A DNA stretch of 64,000 bases, taken from the NCBI GenBank assembly GCA_902806595.1, contig CADCXC010000010.1:1488001-1552000 (forward strand), in the 5' to 3' direction. The notes below the pieces were generated by a model that ran no database searches, was not told the DNA's origin, and was given only the letters and a program-made list of their open reading frames with translations. The number at the start of each line of letters is the position of its first letter. Position 1 is the first letter of the stretch. This DNA is from Pyrenopolyporus hunteri (taxonomy: Eukaryota; Ascomycota; Sordariomycetes; Xylariales; Hypoxylaceae). Position numbers and translations under genes: made by a program. Positions 11,796-24,898 of the stretch are shown here, in pieces.

Positions 11796-13297
11796 ATGGC
11801 GGTCATTGACGAAGACACATTCTCCAATATCCCGTGGAACAGCAACCCTAGCTCCACCCTGGTGGCCGGCTCTACCTCTTCGACACACACTATAGAAGCA
11901 GAGCCTCCGAGTGCCCAAGACCAACATCATGGCGCCGACCTAGAGCGTCAAGACCCCGGCTTGTCCGGCCATATCCTCGAGTGTACCGTATCCGAGCCCC
12001 GTAAGGAGCAAGACGGGACTAAGGATGCCTTTGTATCATACTTGATCACGACGAATGTAAGTTATAACACGCTGTTGTAATACTAGCTATACGTATAAAA
12101 CCCATACATGTACTAAGCCTCTTCCCGCAGTCGACATTCCCCTCCTTCCAGAAACCCACCTTCACTGCCCGCCGTCGGTTCACCGATTTCGTCTTCCTAT
12201 ACAAGATCCTGTCTAAGGACTACCCGGCATGCGCGGTACCGCCGTTGCCGGATAAGCAGCGCATGGAGTACGTCCGAGGGGACCGCTTCGGGCCGGATTT
12301 CACCAACCGCCGAGCTTATTCCCTACAACGCTTTCTCACGCGCCTCACCCTACATCCCATACTCCGCCGAGCCCCGATCCTCCACACCTTCCTCGAGTCC
12401 CCCGACTGGAACGCGACCATGAGATCCCGCGCCTCGAGGGTGAGCTCGGCCTCGGACCAGGGGAGCGGCGGCGTGTTCGACAACTTCGCCGACACCTTCA
12501 TCAACGCCTTCACCAAGGTGCACAAGCACGACAAGCGCTTCGTCGAGGTGCGCGAGAAGAGCGACAAGCTGGACGAGGACCTGGGCCACGTGGAGAAGGT
12601 GGTGGCGCGGGTGGCGCGGCGCGAGGTCGACCTGGAGGCCGACCTGCGCGACCTGACGGAGCAGTTCCAGAAGCTGATCACGCTGGAGCCCGGGGTGGAG
12701 GGGGCGGTGCACGGGTTCGCGGCGAGCGTGGAGGACACGGCGGCGGGGCTCAAGAGGCTGCGCGAGCACACGGACCAGGACTACCTGGGCAGCCTGCGGG
12801 ACATGCAGGCGTACAGCCAGGCGCTCAAGAACCTGCTCAAGGCGCGGGAGCAGAAGCAGCTGGACCACGAGCAGCTGACCGAGTACCTGAACAAGTCGAC
12901 GCTGGACCGGGACGCGCTGGCCTCGGGCTACGGGTACGGGTACGGCGGCACGGGGGCGCTCGGGGGCGCGGGCGGCTTCATCCGGTCCAAGATCGAGGAC
13001 GTGCGCGGGGTCGACCACGAGGCCAGCCGCCGCGAGCGCCTGCGCAAGCTCGAGATGCGCATCGACGAGCTGACCACGGAGGCGGAGCGCGCCAAGAAGA
13101 CCAGCGAGGCCTTCGACGAGGAGGTCGTCAAGGAGGTCGTCGACTTCGAGCGCATCAAGCGCGTCGAGCTCAAGCGCCAGCTCGCCGGCCTCACCGGCGC
13201 GCACGTCGACTTCTACGCCGCCGTCGCCGACGTCTGGGAGCAGTACGTGCGCGACATGGAGAAGGAGGGGCTGGCGTCGTCCGCGTATACTGGATGA
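11796..13297 (+). CDS. snx4: Sorting nexin SNX4 (Atg24), PX-BAR protein
   Basis: SNX4 is a peripheral endosomal protein that binds PtdIns3P through its PX domain and bends membrane through its BAR domain. In fungi it recycles cargo from endosomes to the Golgi and supports selective autophagy (Atg24). Two exons: 11796-12056 and 12131-13297, 475 aa, joined in phase 0 (donor GTAAGT, acceptor CGCAG). The PX domain spans about residues 55-175; RRRFTDFVFLYKIL (residues 101-114) carries the conserved Arg/Phe lipid-binding motif, followed by the PPLPDKQ loop. The rest to the C-terminus is charged and heptad-like, as expected of the BAR coiled coil, interrupted near residue 350 by a Gly/Tyr-rich insert (GYGYGYGGTGALGGAGG). 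Length fits the family. The third-codon GC content jumps from about 12380 on, which also produces a long antisense open frame that is not a gene. Confidence 0.92.
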
Positions 13298-14407
13298 ACG
13301 AAGCGATGGAAGGAACGCATATTTAGGTACTTAGCGCGGGAAGCAAGGAAAAGGGGGAAGGGGAGAGGTAGGATGGATGGATGGTAGGGAGGTAGGGAAG
13401 GATTAGGGAGGGAGGAGGCGACTGGGCGGGCGCGGGGCGTCCTGGTCGGAAGTAATGTTCTCTTCCACTTACGCACAATGCCTACCTACCTAGGTACATA
13501 AGCCTAGTTTTCCGCCGGGTGATGCTAGACGATTCTAGTCGCTAGCTAGGAAGATACGTCTGCTAGGCTTTATTCGACCCTTTGAAAGGAGGGCTCGAGG
13601 GAAGTAAGACCCAAGCTGCTGTCTAAAGGAGCTGTACGTATGCTAGGTCTGTATGCTAGGTACGCGGCATAACGTAACTCATGGGCTATGATGTGTGTCA
13701 GTATCCGTCTAGGTGGTACTTGAAGGAACGAATGTGTTCCAGGGGTAATAAGCAGGTTCTGGCGTTCCGGAGATTCGTTTCTATGTATGTCTTGTCTTGC
13801 GGAAGAAAGTAGAAGAATAATTCACATGCTCTTATAATTCTTATGCGAACAAATATGTGTTCAATTGCAAGGCCTCTTTCCTTTTATACGTGGGATTCGA
13901 ATCTATTCGATACAAGCCGGGCATAAGTTGCGATTCTAGATAGCTAACTTGAGTCCCGCTGCTTATAGGGGATATAAATGAGAAAGGAGTTATGTAGGTA
14001 CCTAGGTAGGTCCCTTGGACTACCGAAGGCGACCTTTAATAGATGACCTCTAATAAAGGCAACTTAAGGGAGACAAGTTAATAGACAAGTCAATAATAAG
14101 CAGGGTAATAAGCAAGGTAACAAAATATACTCTATAACACTTCTCACAACCAGGAAAGCAACACATAATAACATGAGGAAAAGCACTAACACGTATATCT
14201 CAATTCGCACTCCCCTAAACGCCACACGCATCATGCCATATGCCAATATTGATAATATATATATACACGGGAGGACAGCAGCAGCAGCAGCCGTGATGCG
14301 CTGCGGCGGGTTTCACTGCTGCTCAATGTATCCGCCCGTTCGTACTTTCGAGACGAGCACAGTACAGCTTAGTTTTCTCAGAACAACCCTCTACTCCACT
14401 CTAGATT
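13298..14407. other. Spacer between SNX4 and KEX2 3' ends
   Basis: A convergent intergenic region that presumably carries both 3' untranslated regions. It has a purine-rich GGGAAGG/GGATGGATGG tract near 13340-13420, palindromic TAGGTACCTAGGTAGG motifs near 13485-13500 and 13995-14012, and a GCAGCAGCAGCAG run near 14277-14290. No gene seen. Confidence 0.45.
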
Positions 14408-16976
14408 CTATCTCTCCTCACCAAGTAGTCTCGAGCTCTGCTTCTCGTTGCGAGGCCTCTCGTTCTCGCTCTCACTCTCGTCCTCGTCGTCATCGCTGTT
14501 GTCGTGGCTTTCTAGGCCGAAGTGCTCTCTCCCCACTTCGTTGTCGTCTTCGTCCTCGCTACCGCCCGCGAAGGCATCGTACAGCTCACCGGCACGTCGC
14601 TTCTGGCCGCCCTTCTCGCCGGCCCCGTTCAGGCCCTCGCCGCCGTCGTCGGGGTTGAGCGGCTCGAATTCGTAGTCGTCGCGCGGGTTGTTACGGCGCT
14701 GCTTGCGGCGCACGAACCAGAACCACGCGCCGAGACCGCAGCAGAACGCGACGATGAGGCCGAGGGAACCGTAGATCCATGCTTGCGTGCTAGACGAAAC
14801 GCCGAAGGTTGGGAGGAACGAGGGTAGCCAAGAACTTCCACTAGTGGTGGTCTCCGCTGCTGCCGACTCCGTACCCGTCTGGGCGGCGTTACCCCCCGAA
14901 GTCTTAGTAGGCTTGATGGGGCGCTCGGGGTGATCTGTCGGGACAACAGTAGTATCTGCTGTGTTGGTAGCATCCGGGTTAGGAGGGAGGCTGGTCGTAG
15001 CGGCCGGCAAAGTGGCGGTGCTTGTTACATCATGGTTCGCATCGTCGTCCTCGTTCGGCATGGGCAGCAACTTAGCCTTGGAAGCGTCGATGCTCTCACC
15101 CCACAACTTGAGATGCCAGTCGACGAAGGTACCGCTGTCGTCATTCACTATGCTGTCGCGCACGATGAGAGTCCATTTTCCAACTCCGGACTCGCCCCTG
15201 GAACGCTGTTAGCTTTGAAAATTGCTAGGAAACTAGAATACAGGAAGCTTACCAATGAACGACACTCATGAAAGTCCAATCGTTGTAGCCCTCTTTGCTA
15301 ACATCATTTTTACGCGTGGCCGAGAGGTGACTGACCACGTTATTTGGGCTAATGAGGTCCACGCTTAGGTCGCCTCGGCGCGTATGTTCAACATTCATTG
15401 TCACGGTAACGTGTTCGACGCGCTCAAAGTTGGCCTCCTTTAGCATGTCCTCCGTGACCTCGAAGGTGACCGATAACCCCTGGTCGCCTTGAGGAATTTC
15501 CTGGTGGACATGTAGCCAAGGCGAGTAAAACCAAGCTTGAGGTTTCACATTCTTCCAGGTCTTTGCCGTTTCCACGACGGCGTAACTGTCAATCTTGCCG
15601 TAGCCAAACGTGTGGCTAAACTTCTTACCAATGGTGGTGTCTTGCCATTCACCGTCGTCGAGGTTTATGGGTACCGCGCTGTACAGAGCGATATATTGCA
15701 TATCTCTCCACGTTAGGTCGGGACGAATCTCGAGAGCTAAAGCGAAGACGCCGACAGCCAGGGGGGCTGCAGCAGAGGTACCGCCATGTCCATTATAACA
15801 TTGATTCTCTCCGACGTCGGTGGTGTGGATGGCGTCACCACCACCACTGCTGTAGGCGACAATGAGTTGGGCTGAGCATTTCTCCGAATAGTAAGGGTGT
15901 TCTCCTTTTCTGTCGAGAGCGCCCACGGTGATACTATAGATGCTATTCGTGTACCCGTCGAAGTTGCAGTTGTCTTCGTATTGTGCACCGTTGCCGCTAG
16001 CAAAAACATATATAGATCCCTTGTCGCCACGCCCTTTCTGCACGCCGTTCAGCATGGCCCTCTTGATAAGGATACCGGGGGCATCCATCGACTGTCCGTC
16101 ATCCGGCGGGCCCCAGGAGCAGGAGTAGATGTCGTTATGTTGGAAATCATAGTTCATTGCCTCGGCTTCGTCCGCGTCTGTGATCAGCTTACTCAGAATG
16201 CGAATACCAGCAATCTTGGAGTCGTACGCGACACCAACGCCGCAGACGTCGTTTTTGGCGGCACTGACCTCGCCAGCACACCTCGTACCATGTCTGTCGT
16301 CCGACAGAGTTGGGCGGGGTTCCGGTCTCTGATCGTTGAAGTCGTAGCTACCAGCGGCGTAGTAGTTCGGCTTCAGATCATTGCTATCCATGTCCAGGCC
16401 GTCATCCACGATAGCTACGGTTGCGTTCTTGCCTGTGATGCCTGAGAGCCAGACATCAGTGACATTTATGTCATGACCTAGCTGGACGGTATTAAAAAGA
16501 TGCCATTGCTCATGGAATATCGGGTCTGAAATCCCAAGTTTCTTCATCACGGACTTCTGCTTCGCCACCGCCTTCGCATCAGGCTTATCGTCTCGTCTGG
16601 CGGGGTTGAAGCCAGCCGGGGGTGGTGGGATAACTCGCTTTTGCATGGGAGCTCGCAGTTTCTGCTTGTGGGACGATCTTACACCGTCTAGGATATCCAC
16701 ACCACCCAGCGCCCGCTTCCGCCGACGCTCTTGTACCGCGCGCCGTACAACGTCGTCGCTAGCTTTCGAGGTGGAGAATATGTAGTGGCCCGGAAGCTGG
16801 CCTAAGGGGCCTTCATGTCTGAGGCCTAGCCGAGACGCGACCAGATCCGGCTGGACATCGCGTTCAAGGTGGAGGACGTAGTAGTCGTTGGAGTCGAAAT
16901 CTCGGCGTTGGAGTGCGGCGTTACCCAGCCCAGCCAGGCCGCCGACGACCAGGCTGACCAGAGGGGCGAACTTCAT
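14408..16976 (-). CDS. kex2: Kexin, Golgi subtilisin-like proprotein convertase
   Basis: Type I membrane serine protease of the late Golgi that cleaves secretory proproteins after Lys-Arg or Arg-Arg. Two exons: 16976-15253 and 15197-14408, 837 aa; the 55-nt intron has donor GTAAGC, branch CTAAC and acceptor CCAG, and splits a Trp codon. An N-terminal signal peptide ends near residue 20. The propeptide carries dibasic sites including RRRKR and MQKR. Catalytic residues are D191 (IVDDGLD), H229 (DDRHGTRCAGE), oxyanion N329 (ASGNGAQ) and S401 (GGTSAAAP); their spacing matches yeast Kex2 closely. The P domain follows (about residues 470-610), with the intron inside it. Then come a Ser/Thr-rich stalk, a membrane segment near residues 708-730 (WIYGSLGLIVAFCCGLGAWF) with a following RRKQRR stop-transfer, and an acidic Ser/Glu/Asp-rich cytosolic tail. 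All key residues are present. Confidence 0.96.
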
Positions 16977-19578
16977 GGTGTACGATCGACAGAGGCTCCG
17001 GGGTCCTTTAAAACGGGTTGATACCTATCGATAGTACGAGTTTCGAGGTCCGTAAAGGTAAGACAAGGCAAGCAGGCGGAGTAAATGGGACGGAACACGA
17101 TGAGATCGAGTAAAGCAGGTGTGGTCGTAAGTCGGGATATCGAGTTGCGTAATACGGAGGGACTCGGCTTTTAGGTGGCGTTCAGTGGGTTCCTAGGAAT
17201 ACGTAGGTAGAGAGTTTGCTCGTAGGGACGGTAGATAGATGTAGAAGTAATAAATAGTGAACGAAGAGAGGGACAGAAACCAACGCCTTCGCTCGAGGCA
17301 ACGAACGGACCCTCCCGTTTTACGAAACTGTGGAAGAATTATCTCGACGGACGAAGAGACGAAGAGGAGGCAGTTGTCTCCCCCATCGAGTGCCGAAAAT
17401 GAGAATGTGGGAATTGACTAATTAAGTATCGCAACGATACTATCGTTTTTCCTGTTGGGTTTCTTGCGTCATCAAAATCGGCAAAAAAAAGAATATAAAG
17501 TTGGTTAAGGTTGATGGAATTCAAAATATGTAGATTAAGAAAGAGAGAGGTTTTCCCCTTGTCGATTTACAATGTGCTTACAAGGTGAATGCGCAACCCT
17601 TTGGAGGGTTTAGGGACTGTTTAGGGATCTTCTAGTGACTTTTTAGTGACTGTGGCGGCGTAATCCAATTGTTCTTTTGCGCACTAAACGAAGTATGTAC
17701 TATGTATATAAAGTGGAAAGCCAGGTGTTCCCAAACGTTCCCGAGCCATGCGCCACACCCAATTGGGCCCTAGATTGACAAGATTGTGGGGACCGTCTTA
17801 AGTTGTGATTGGCTATGATTGACCCTTTCGAGACCCTGAATGGGGGGTCCTACCTAGGTACTTATAAGCACATACCTTGTATAAACATACGTGGGTACCT
17901 AGGTACCTAGGTAGCTTTGTCTTAAATGGGGGAGGAGTTGAGGAAATAAAACGGAGTCAGCAACCCAGTCAGCTTATGATATGTAATAATTGAGGAAACA
18001 TAAGGCGCCCGCTCGTCTAATGCAAGGTACGTGATAGTTTTATAAAGCACTATTGCTTAGACTCCCATCTAAGTCCGGACACGGACACAACCCCGATTAT
18101 TGACATTACATACAAAGTCATTGTGGTTCAAAGTACACTAGATATTGTGCACGAATTGTTTCTAACCACTCATTCAAAGGGGTAGTTTGCCAGGAATTAA
18201 CAGGCACAGGTAATTTGCAAAGTGTATACAGTTGCTCCCGCTCCCAGGGGCAATGACATCACCGTAAAACTAAGATCTACAAACGCGCCGCCGTCGATTT
18301 CCATCTACCTAATATAGCCGTTGTAGGGACGGGTATGTATCTAATTAAAGAACCAAAACAGCTTTGGATGGGATGGGCGATCGATTTAGAGCCACGGCCC
18401 ATGTCCCCGATGTTGGGGCAACTTTCCCCAATGAGCGAATCGAAACCTCCTACGCATAAGTCAACACTTATCGCCTCTTCCCGAAGGAGCAGAGAGAACA
18501 TCCCCTCAGCGAATTGCGTATGCATGTGCCGTCATTTTCCAAATAACCAGGCAGATTGGCTAGAGATAGGTAAGAATTTCCCCGTCGCTAAACCATGGGG
18601 ATTCTCTCTTAATCGAATAGTATAAAAGGTAGGAAGACAAGTAAATATACCATCCCAAACACATAATAATTACCTATTACACACCTTACTATTTAACTCT
18701 AGGACAAGACGTGGCATGACATGAATATGACCATGATCTTGACCATGACCAGCCACCGTTGTTTCGGCCCTCTCAGTGTCTTATCCTAATTCGGTCTACA
18801 ACAAACAGATTTTAGCTCCCGAAAATCCTTCATCCCCGATTACCTTGATTTTAGTGGGAAATCTATCATCTCGAGTCGAATCCCCACACATATTCGTGCC
18901 CAAGAAGTATGAATTATATACTAAAAAGGTGCCCCGTCGAACTACTTGACCGCTTCTTATTCGAGTAGCTATTTAGCTATACTCGACTTATAATTTGTGC
19001 GGAGAATAGTTTGACGACATCAACCATCTAGATCCGCAGTATCGTTCCATTGTTCATATACGAGGCCAAATCTTGTCTCCTGCCGGGTACAAGGGCGGGA
19101 ACTGGGTTCTCCAAATGTCCCACGCCAGTAAAATCCGGGATTCAAACGCGAAAAAGCGGGAGGCTTGTAAGGCTTGGAGAACGGAAGAGAGAGAAAAAAG
19201 AAAGAAAAAAAAAGATCCCTGCCAAAGCTTCCTTTTTTTGGTCTTCTCCCGCGCCTGGGAAAGCTGAAAATGTGCTATGTAGCTTTACCAGCCAACTCAT
19301 TATTATTATTATTATCCTTCTCATCACCTTTCCACATAGTATTAATATAATGAAGCTTTTACACTCCTTATCTCCGCGGCTTCAGCTTCGAGCTTGAACC
19401 TCTCTTATTGCCCCTGCATTAATTGCCTTCTACTTACAACTGCCCGACCCGCATGTGTCTGCATGGCATTGGTCTATCATGGACACTTGCAGATGAGAGC
19501 TAGCCCTTTCCCCCAGTCCTATGTTCAGCCTGTCTGTCTTGCAGCCCAATCACCGCTTGAGCCTGATAGTTACCCGCC
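16977..19578. other. Divergent promoter region between KEX2 and the PhoD-like gene
   Basis: 2.6 kb separate two divergent genes. No coding gene is seen. It includes repeated CCTAGGTA palindromes (17850-17866, 17893-17914), a short direct repeat TTTAGGGA/TAGTGACT near 17610-17650, a purine-rich tract with A-runs at 19183-19216, a (TTA)5-type run near 19298-19314, and CT-rich leader-like sequence just before the PhoD start. Confidence 0.45.
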
Positions 19579-22500
19579 ATGTCTACGCCTTACTGGGGCC
19601 AGTTGCCCCCATCAAAAGCTCGCCGCACATCCGTCGACTATGATCAGACTGCTGATCGTCGGCTGTCCTTGGATCAGCCTAGCTCGCAGTCGCAGTCGCT
19701 GGCGCAGTCACGATCGAATCGGGCACCTGTGCAAACTACCCTTACCGATGCCCGTACCGAGTCCACTTTCAGCCCTCTAGAAACGCCCGTCACCCCCAAC
19801 TTCAAAGGGGCCGGACCAGCTCCTCGTTCATCCTCTCTTCCTTACGGACAGGATAAATATCTTCCAGAGCCGCAAGAAAGACCGCGAAGACGCACTACTC
19901 GGACGGAGGAAGATTATTATTCCTACGACGAAATCGCCGCATCGCCTCCCCCTCCTCCAGCTGCTCCCGACGTTCCTAGAGCTCCGCCGGTTAGCTACAA
20001 GGACCCATACCGACACAGCAGCCCGGCCTTTACTCCGGCGTATACCTATAACGCAGACGGCTCGCCTGGGCCCCCGATCTCGGCGTATAGATTCAGTTCT
20101 CCCAGATTCAGCTCTCCCCAAGCGCGAATTGCTGCCATGGAGGCTGAGTCGTTCTATAAAGACGCCACCCCACCGTCGGAGAGACGAACTAGAGCACCTA
20201 TGCTCGATCGAACTCGACAGACTTTCGACGAAGCCGGAGGTGCTATGGGCCGGTTTCAGGGTGATGCAGAAAGATTGGGTTCCATACATCGGCCAACAGA
20301 CGGAGATGTGTTAGAGATGGAGGACATAGAAGCTACCCCACCAAAAAGACAAGGAACACTACAAGCGCCGTCCAAACGCCCAACGTGGGCCGACGACCGA
20401 TCGCCGTTGCAGAGGCTCGAGCTCACACTCGACAGCATCACTAAGGAGGAAAAGCGAGCGCGTGTGGAAGCTGCCGAATTCCGCGCGAGAGAACGGGCGG
20501 CCCGGCGAGAAAGTGCCGAAAACCAGGAGAGGTTTCAATCTCGACTCGAACCACCAACCAGCCAACCAACTCGAGTTAGGGTTCGACGTCAATCGGAGGT
20601 TAGACACGAGGAACCGCGCGTGACCGTTGCCGATCCAACAACCGCCGCACCCAACGGACCTTTGTCTCAGCATTCCCCAGAGGAACCTAAGCAACATGTA
20701 CCATCCAACCAACCTTCAGGCTCCCGAATTCCGGTTGCCAAGAACCGGAACGTCTCAGTGACTGAAAAAGCCGATCCGCCTCAGGGTAACTTGAGTTTTC
20801 GTGAGAGAGCTGCTAAGGATAACATTAATTTACCGAGGAACGCCGGAGATAATTCGCCAGCGTCGCCGGCCAGTCCATCAAGCGGGGGGTTTGCTCTTAC
20901 CAGGAGCGGGAGCAACAAGCTTAAGAAGAACCCACCAGGTGACCCATGGTATAACGCGCGTAAAGAGGCCGAGGAGAAATCCGCCACTTTTTCCAGACGC
21001 AACTCACAAAGAGAGGCAGCGAATGAGTCTTCTAGAGACGTAGCCGTGGCACCGACATCTGCTAAGCCTAGAAACGGTGTGCTTACAAAGAAGCCTCCTT
21101 CGCCAGAATATGGTGAGAGACCACCAGCAAGAGGTAAGCAATTAGGCCAAGAAGGGAAATATGAGGAACCACAGGTTCGAACAAAAGGACTCGCTACCGC
21201 GATCGGGCTTAGTCGAGCCGAGTCTACGGGGAATAGCCAACAGATACCGTCGTATCAACACCCTTACCAAACTCCAGTACGAAATGCAGAAGTTCCGGAG
21301 ACGCCTGTTAGAAATGCCGTAAAATCTGTGAAGTTTCCAGATCGAAAACATGAGGCTCAGGCATTCGACGACGAGGAATACGACTCAGATACGAACGAGC
21401 ATCGCTTCGGCATCCATGATTATATGTACCGAGGCAAGCTCAGACCCGGTCGAGGGATGTACCAACCGCCGAAATACTTAGAGGAGTGGAAGACGGCGAT
21501 GGTCGGAACGCTTTCGGGTTCTCTGCTAGATCTCAATGAGGAGCCTAACCCGTTCCCCGATAAGAACACGCCGTGGTGGGAGAATACCAGCGGTAGGCGC
21601 AGAAGCAGCACGACGACGCGGCCTAAGTCGGAAGCCTTCGGGGGAGCGTACGAGGATACGAAAGGCCCGACGAGGTTCAATCCACCTTTGTATCTCAAAT
21701 GCGGGCCGCTGCTACGCTATTGTGGTCTTCGCTACGAAACGCCAGCGGCGCACAACGACGCAGCCACCACTCAAGAGATATGGAGAGGTACCGTCATGAT
21801 AGTCACGCAGGACTCGGAATCATCTTATGAAATCCCTCCGATACTTCGGCTCTTTGTTCAGCCCATTGAACTCCTGCCACCGCCCCCCTCAGAGCTACGT
21901 GGGGGGCAGACCCTTCCCCCAGAGTACGTAGATCCGATTGCCGGCATACCAAAGCTCGGTCGACGGGGGGAAACGCTGTATGTACGGCCAGTAGAACATT
22001 TAGAAGAAGCCAAAGATGTTTCGAGATTAGAGCCCGATGACGGCTTATTCGAAATCACAAGGACCGCGCCTGACTTCGATAACGCGCCCGATCCACCGGG
22101 CTCTTTTGCTAGTCGCAAAAGACGCACTCAGGTGGATGGGGAGAAGCTTGGGAAGTACAAGGACGTACGCGGATTTCGTTTACATGCCGAACGGGGGCAT
22201 ACCTTCTGGAGATTCAACATCGAAGTCGAGCTCCGAGACCACCAACAAAGAATCGCCTACCGCATCAACCAGGGCTCTCCGATGGCCTTCTGGGTACCCG
22301 CTCGTGGCCAGACGATGAACATCATGTTCTACAGCTGCAACGGGTTCAGTCTGAGCGTAAACCCGGACGACTTCAGTGGTCCGGATCCCATGTGGCGTGA
22401 CGTGCTGAACAATCATCAAACTCGGCCGTTCCATGTCATGCTCGGGGGAGGAGATCAGCTTTACAACGATGCCATCATACAGAATACCCGCCACTTCCAC

Positions 22501-24898
22501 GATTGGTTGGAGATTAAGAATCCTCTACACAAAAACAACGCACCGTTAATCCCAGAGTTACAGGACGAGATGGAACAATTCTACCTGGATAGGTACATGA
22601 TGTGGTTTTCACAAGGACTATTCGGCCTAGCAAACTGCCAGATTCCCATGGTCAACATGTATGACGACCACGACATCATAGACGGCTTCGGCTCCTATCC
22701 CCACCATTTCATGAAGTCCCCAGTGTTCAGTGGCTTGGGCAATGTCGCCTTCAAATACTACATGCTCTTCCAGCACCAGAGCTTGCCTGAGGAGACGGAA
22801 GAGACCGAGCCCAGCTGGGTTCTTGGAGTCAAGCCAGGGCCATATATTCGCGAATTAAGCCGCAGCACGTTCATGTTTCTAGGTAGCAAGGTCGCCCTCC
22901 TTGCCGTTGATTGTCGGACCGAACGCACGAGAGACGAAGTTGTACGAAAGGCTACGTGGAGGAAGCTCATGGACCGGTGCTACGACGAGATCATTAAGGG
23001 CCAGACACAACACCTACTCGTTCTGTTGGGGGTTCCCATTGCCTACCCCCGTCTCGTGTGGTTGGAGAATATGTACGTCCTGTCCCATTCCTTAAAGTAT
23101 CCAAAAGCAGCACGCATTTACTAACTCTTCTAGCCTGACTTCACGAATAATGGACCCCATCAAAGCCCTCGGAAAAGCCGGCATGCTAGGAAACTTCCTC
23201 AACCGCTTCGACGGAGGCGTTGAAGTTCTTGACGACCTCGACGACCACTGGACAGCAAAAAACCACAAGGTCGAGCGAAGATATGTCATCGAGGATCTCC
23301 AGGATCTCGCCGGGGACAAGTCCGTCCGCGTGACCATTCTCAGCGGCGACGTGCATCTCGCGGCGATCGGCCAATTCTACTCGAACGCGAAGGAGGACGT
23401 CGCTAAGCACCACGACTTCCGCTACATCCCCAACATCATCTCGTCCGCCATCGCCAACACGCCGCCCCCCGACATCATGGCCGACATCCTCAACAAGCGC
23501 AACAAGGTGCACCACTTCGACAAGAAGACCGACGAGGACATGATCCCCATCTTCACCAGCGGCGTCGACGGCAAGCCCCGCAACAACAAGCGCCTCCTGC
23601 CCCACCGCAACTGGTGCTCCATCCGCGAGTACGTCCCCGGGGACACGCCGCCGCCCACGCCGCCGCCGCCCGAGGAGTACGAGGACACGCCCGAGGCCAC
23701 GCCCCCCGGCAGCCGCGGCGGCGGCGGCGGGCTCGGGCTCTTCCGCAGGTTCTCGCTGTCCCGGAACAAGGGCTCCGCGGCGTCCCGCGCGCTCGAGGAC
23801 CGCTCGCGCCCGCCCCTCTCCGGCGGCGGGTTCATGCGGTCGTTCTCGCGCCGCGCGTCCTCCGACGCCGTGCCCCGCGCCCCCGGCGGCGGCCTCTTCC
23901 GCTCCCTCTCCCTCGGCCGCATCGCCGCCCCCTCCTCCTCCTCGCGCGCCCGCGGGCCCGCCGCCCCCGCCGCGTTTACCCGCCGCCGGAGCGTCGATCG
24001 CCCGGATGATGGAGGCATCAATGGCTCGTGGGGCGCCGAGAGCGATGAGGACGAGGAAGTGGTGTACGAGGCGCCGCGGGCGAGACGCGCACGGGCGAGT
24101 ACGGTGACGGAAACGAGAACAGCGACGGCGGCAGCGACGTATGCACAGGATTATAGCGGCGGGGCTAATATGGGCAGGTTACGTGGTGGCGGGGCAGATA
24201 GGAACGACGAGTACGAGGTCGGCGACGATTCATATTTCACGGCGCGGCCGGCGCGTCGGGCGAACACGCAGCCGGTGCGTGGTGGCGGAGGTGGAGGTGG
24301 AGGGGGCGGGGAGTACTACGACTACAGCCCGTCGTCGAACGAGCAGGAGGAGGGGGGCCATCCTCCCACCACCACCACCGCATACCCAGCGCCGCAGCCG
24401 GCGATCCGACCGTTCCACCGCACGCCCACGGGGCTCACGGCGAAGCAGATACGCGCGGCGGGCGGCGCGGCGCGGTACGAGGTCGACCTCGAGGGCGGGC
24501 TGGACGTGTGCCTCAACGTCGAGGTCAACGCGCGCGACCCCGCGGGCATCACCGTGCCCTACCGCCTGCTGGTCCCGCGGCTGTGGTACGAGTACGAGGG
24601 CGAGGAGCCCGGGTCTACGGAGGAGGAGGAGGATGATGATATCGACAACGACGAACTCGAGCAGGGGCATGGTCAGGGGCCGCCGCCTCCCCAACCGCAG
24701 CCGCAGCCGCAGCAACAGCAACAACAACATACGGTGTATGATGGGATGATGCGGGGGGAAGAGGGGGAGGATGAAGATTATTATGATGATGACGGTATTG
24801 ATGCGCCGGGTGACGGGCACCGGGAGAAACGCCCCGGCGTGTTGAAGCGCCTGTTTAGTGGTCGCGGAAGTCAGTATAGGGCCCATAGGCAGCCGTAA
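19579..24898 (+). CDS. Large PhoD-like metallophosphatase
   Basis: PhoD-type metallophosphatase of a fungus-wide family of very long proteins; the substrate is unknown. Two exons: 19579-23072 and 23134-24898, 1752 aa. The intron has donor GTACGT, branch CTAAC and acceptor CTAG; joining restores WLENILTSRIMDPIKALG. Residues 1 to about 600 are Pro/Ser/Arg-rich and probably disordered. The conserved part starts near residue 700 (YLKCGPLLRYCGLRYETP). Metal-site motifs are LGGGDQLYND (about 954), MYDDHDIIDGFGSYP (about 1028) and LSGDVHLAAIG (about 1232). A Gly/Arg/Ser-rich linker and poly-Gly follow, then a short conserved C-terminal block (GGLDVCLNVEVNARDP, about residue 1620) and an acidic, Gln/Pro-rich tail. 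No signal peptide is seen, so it is probably cytosolic or membrane-associated. Composition becomes very GC-rich from about 23330. Confidence 0.86.

Noticed and set aside
12350..13204. 284-codon open frame antisense to SNX4
   Set aside because: It mirrors the very GC-rich third positions of the SNX4 BAR region; its composition (Leu/Val/Arg/His) is that of a shadow frame and it has no recognisable domain.
14173..14658. 161-codon plus-strand frame over the KEX2 3' end
   Set aside because: It is the antisense of the Ser/Asp/Glu-rich cytosolic tail of KEX2; the Arg/Ser/His repeats are its mirror image.
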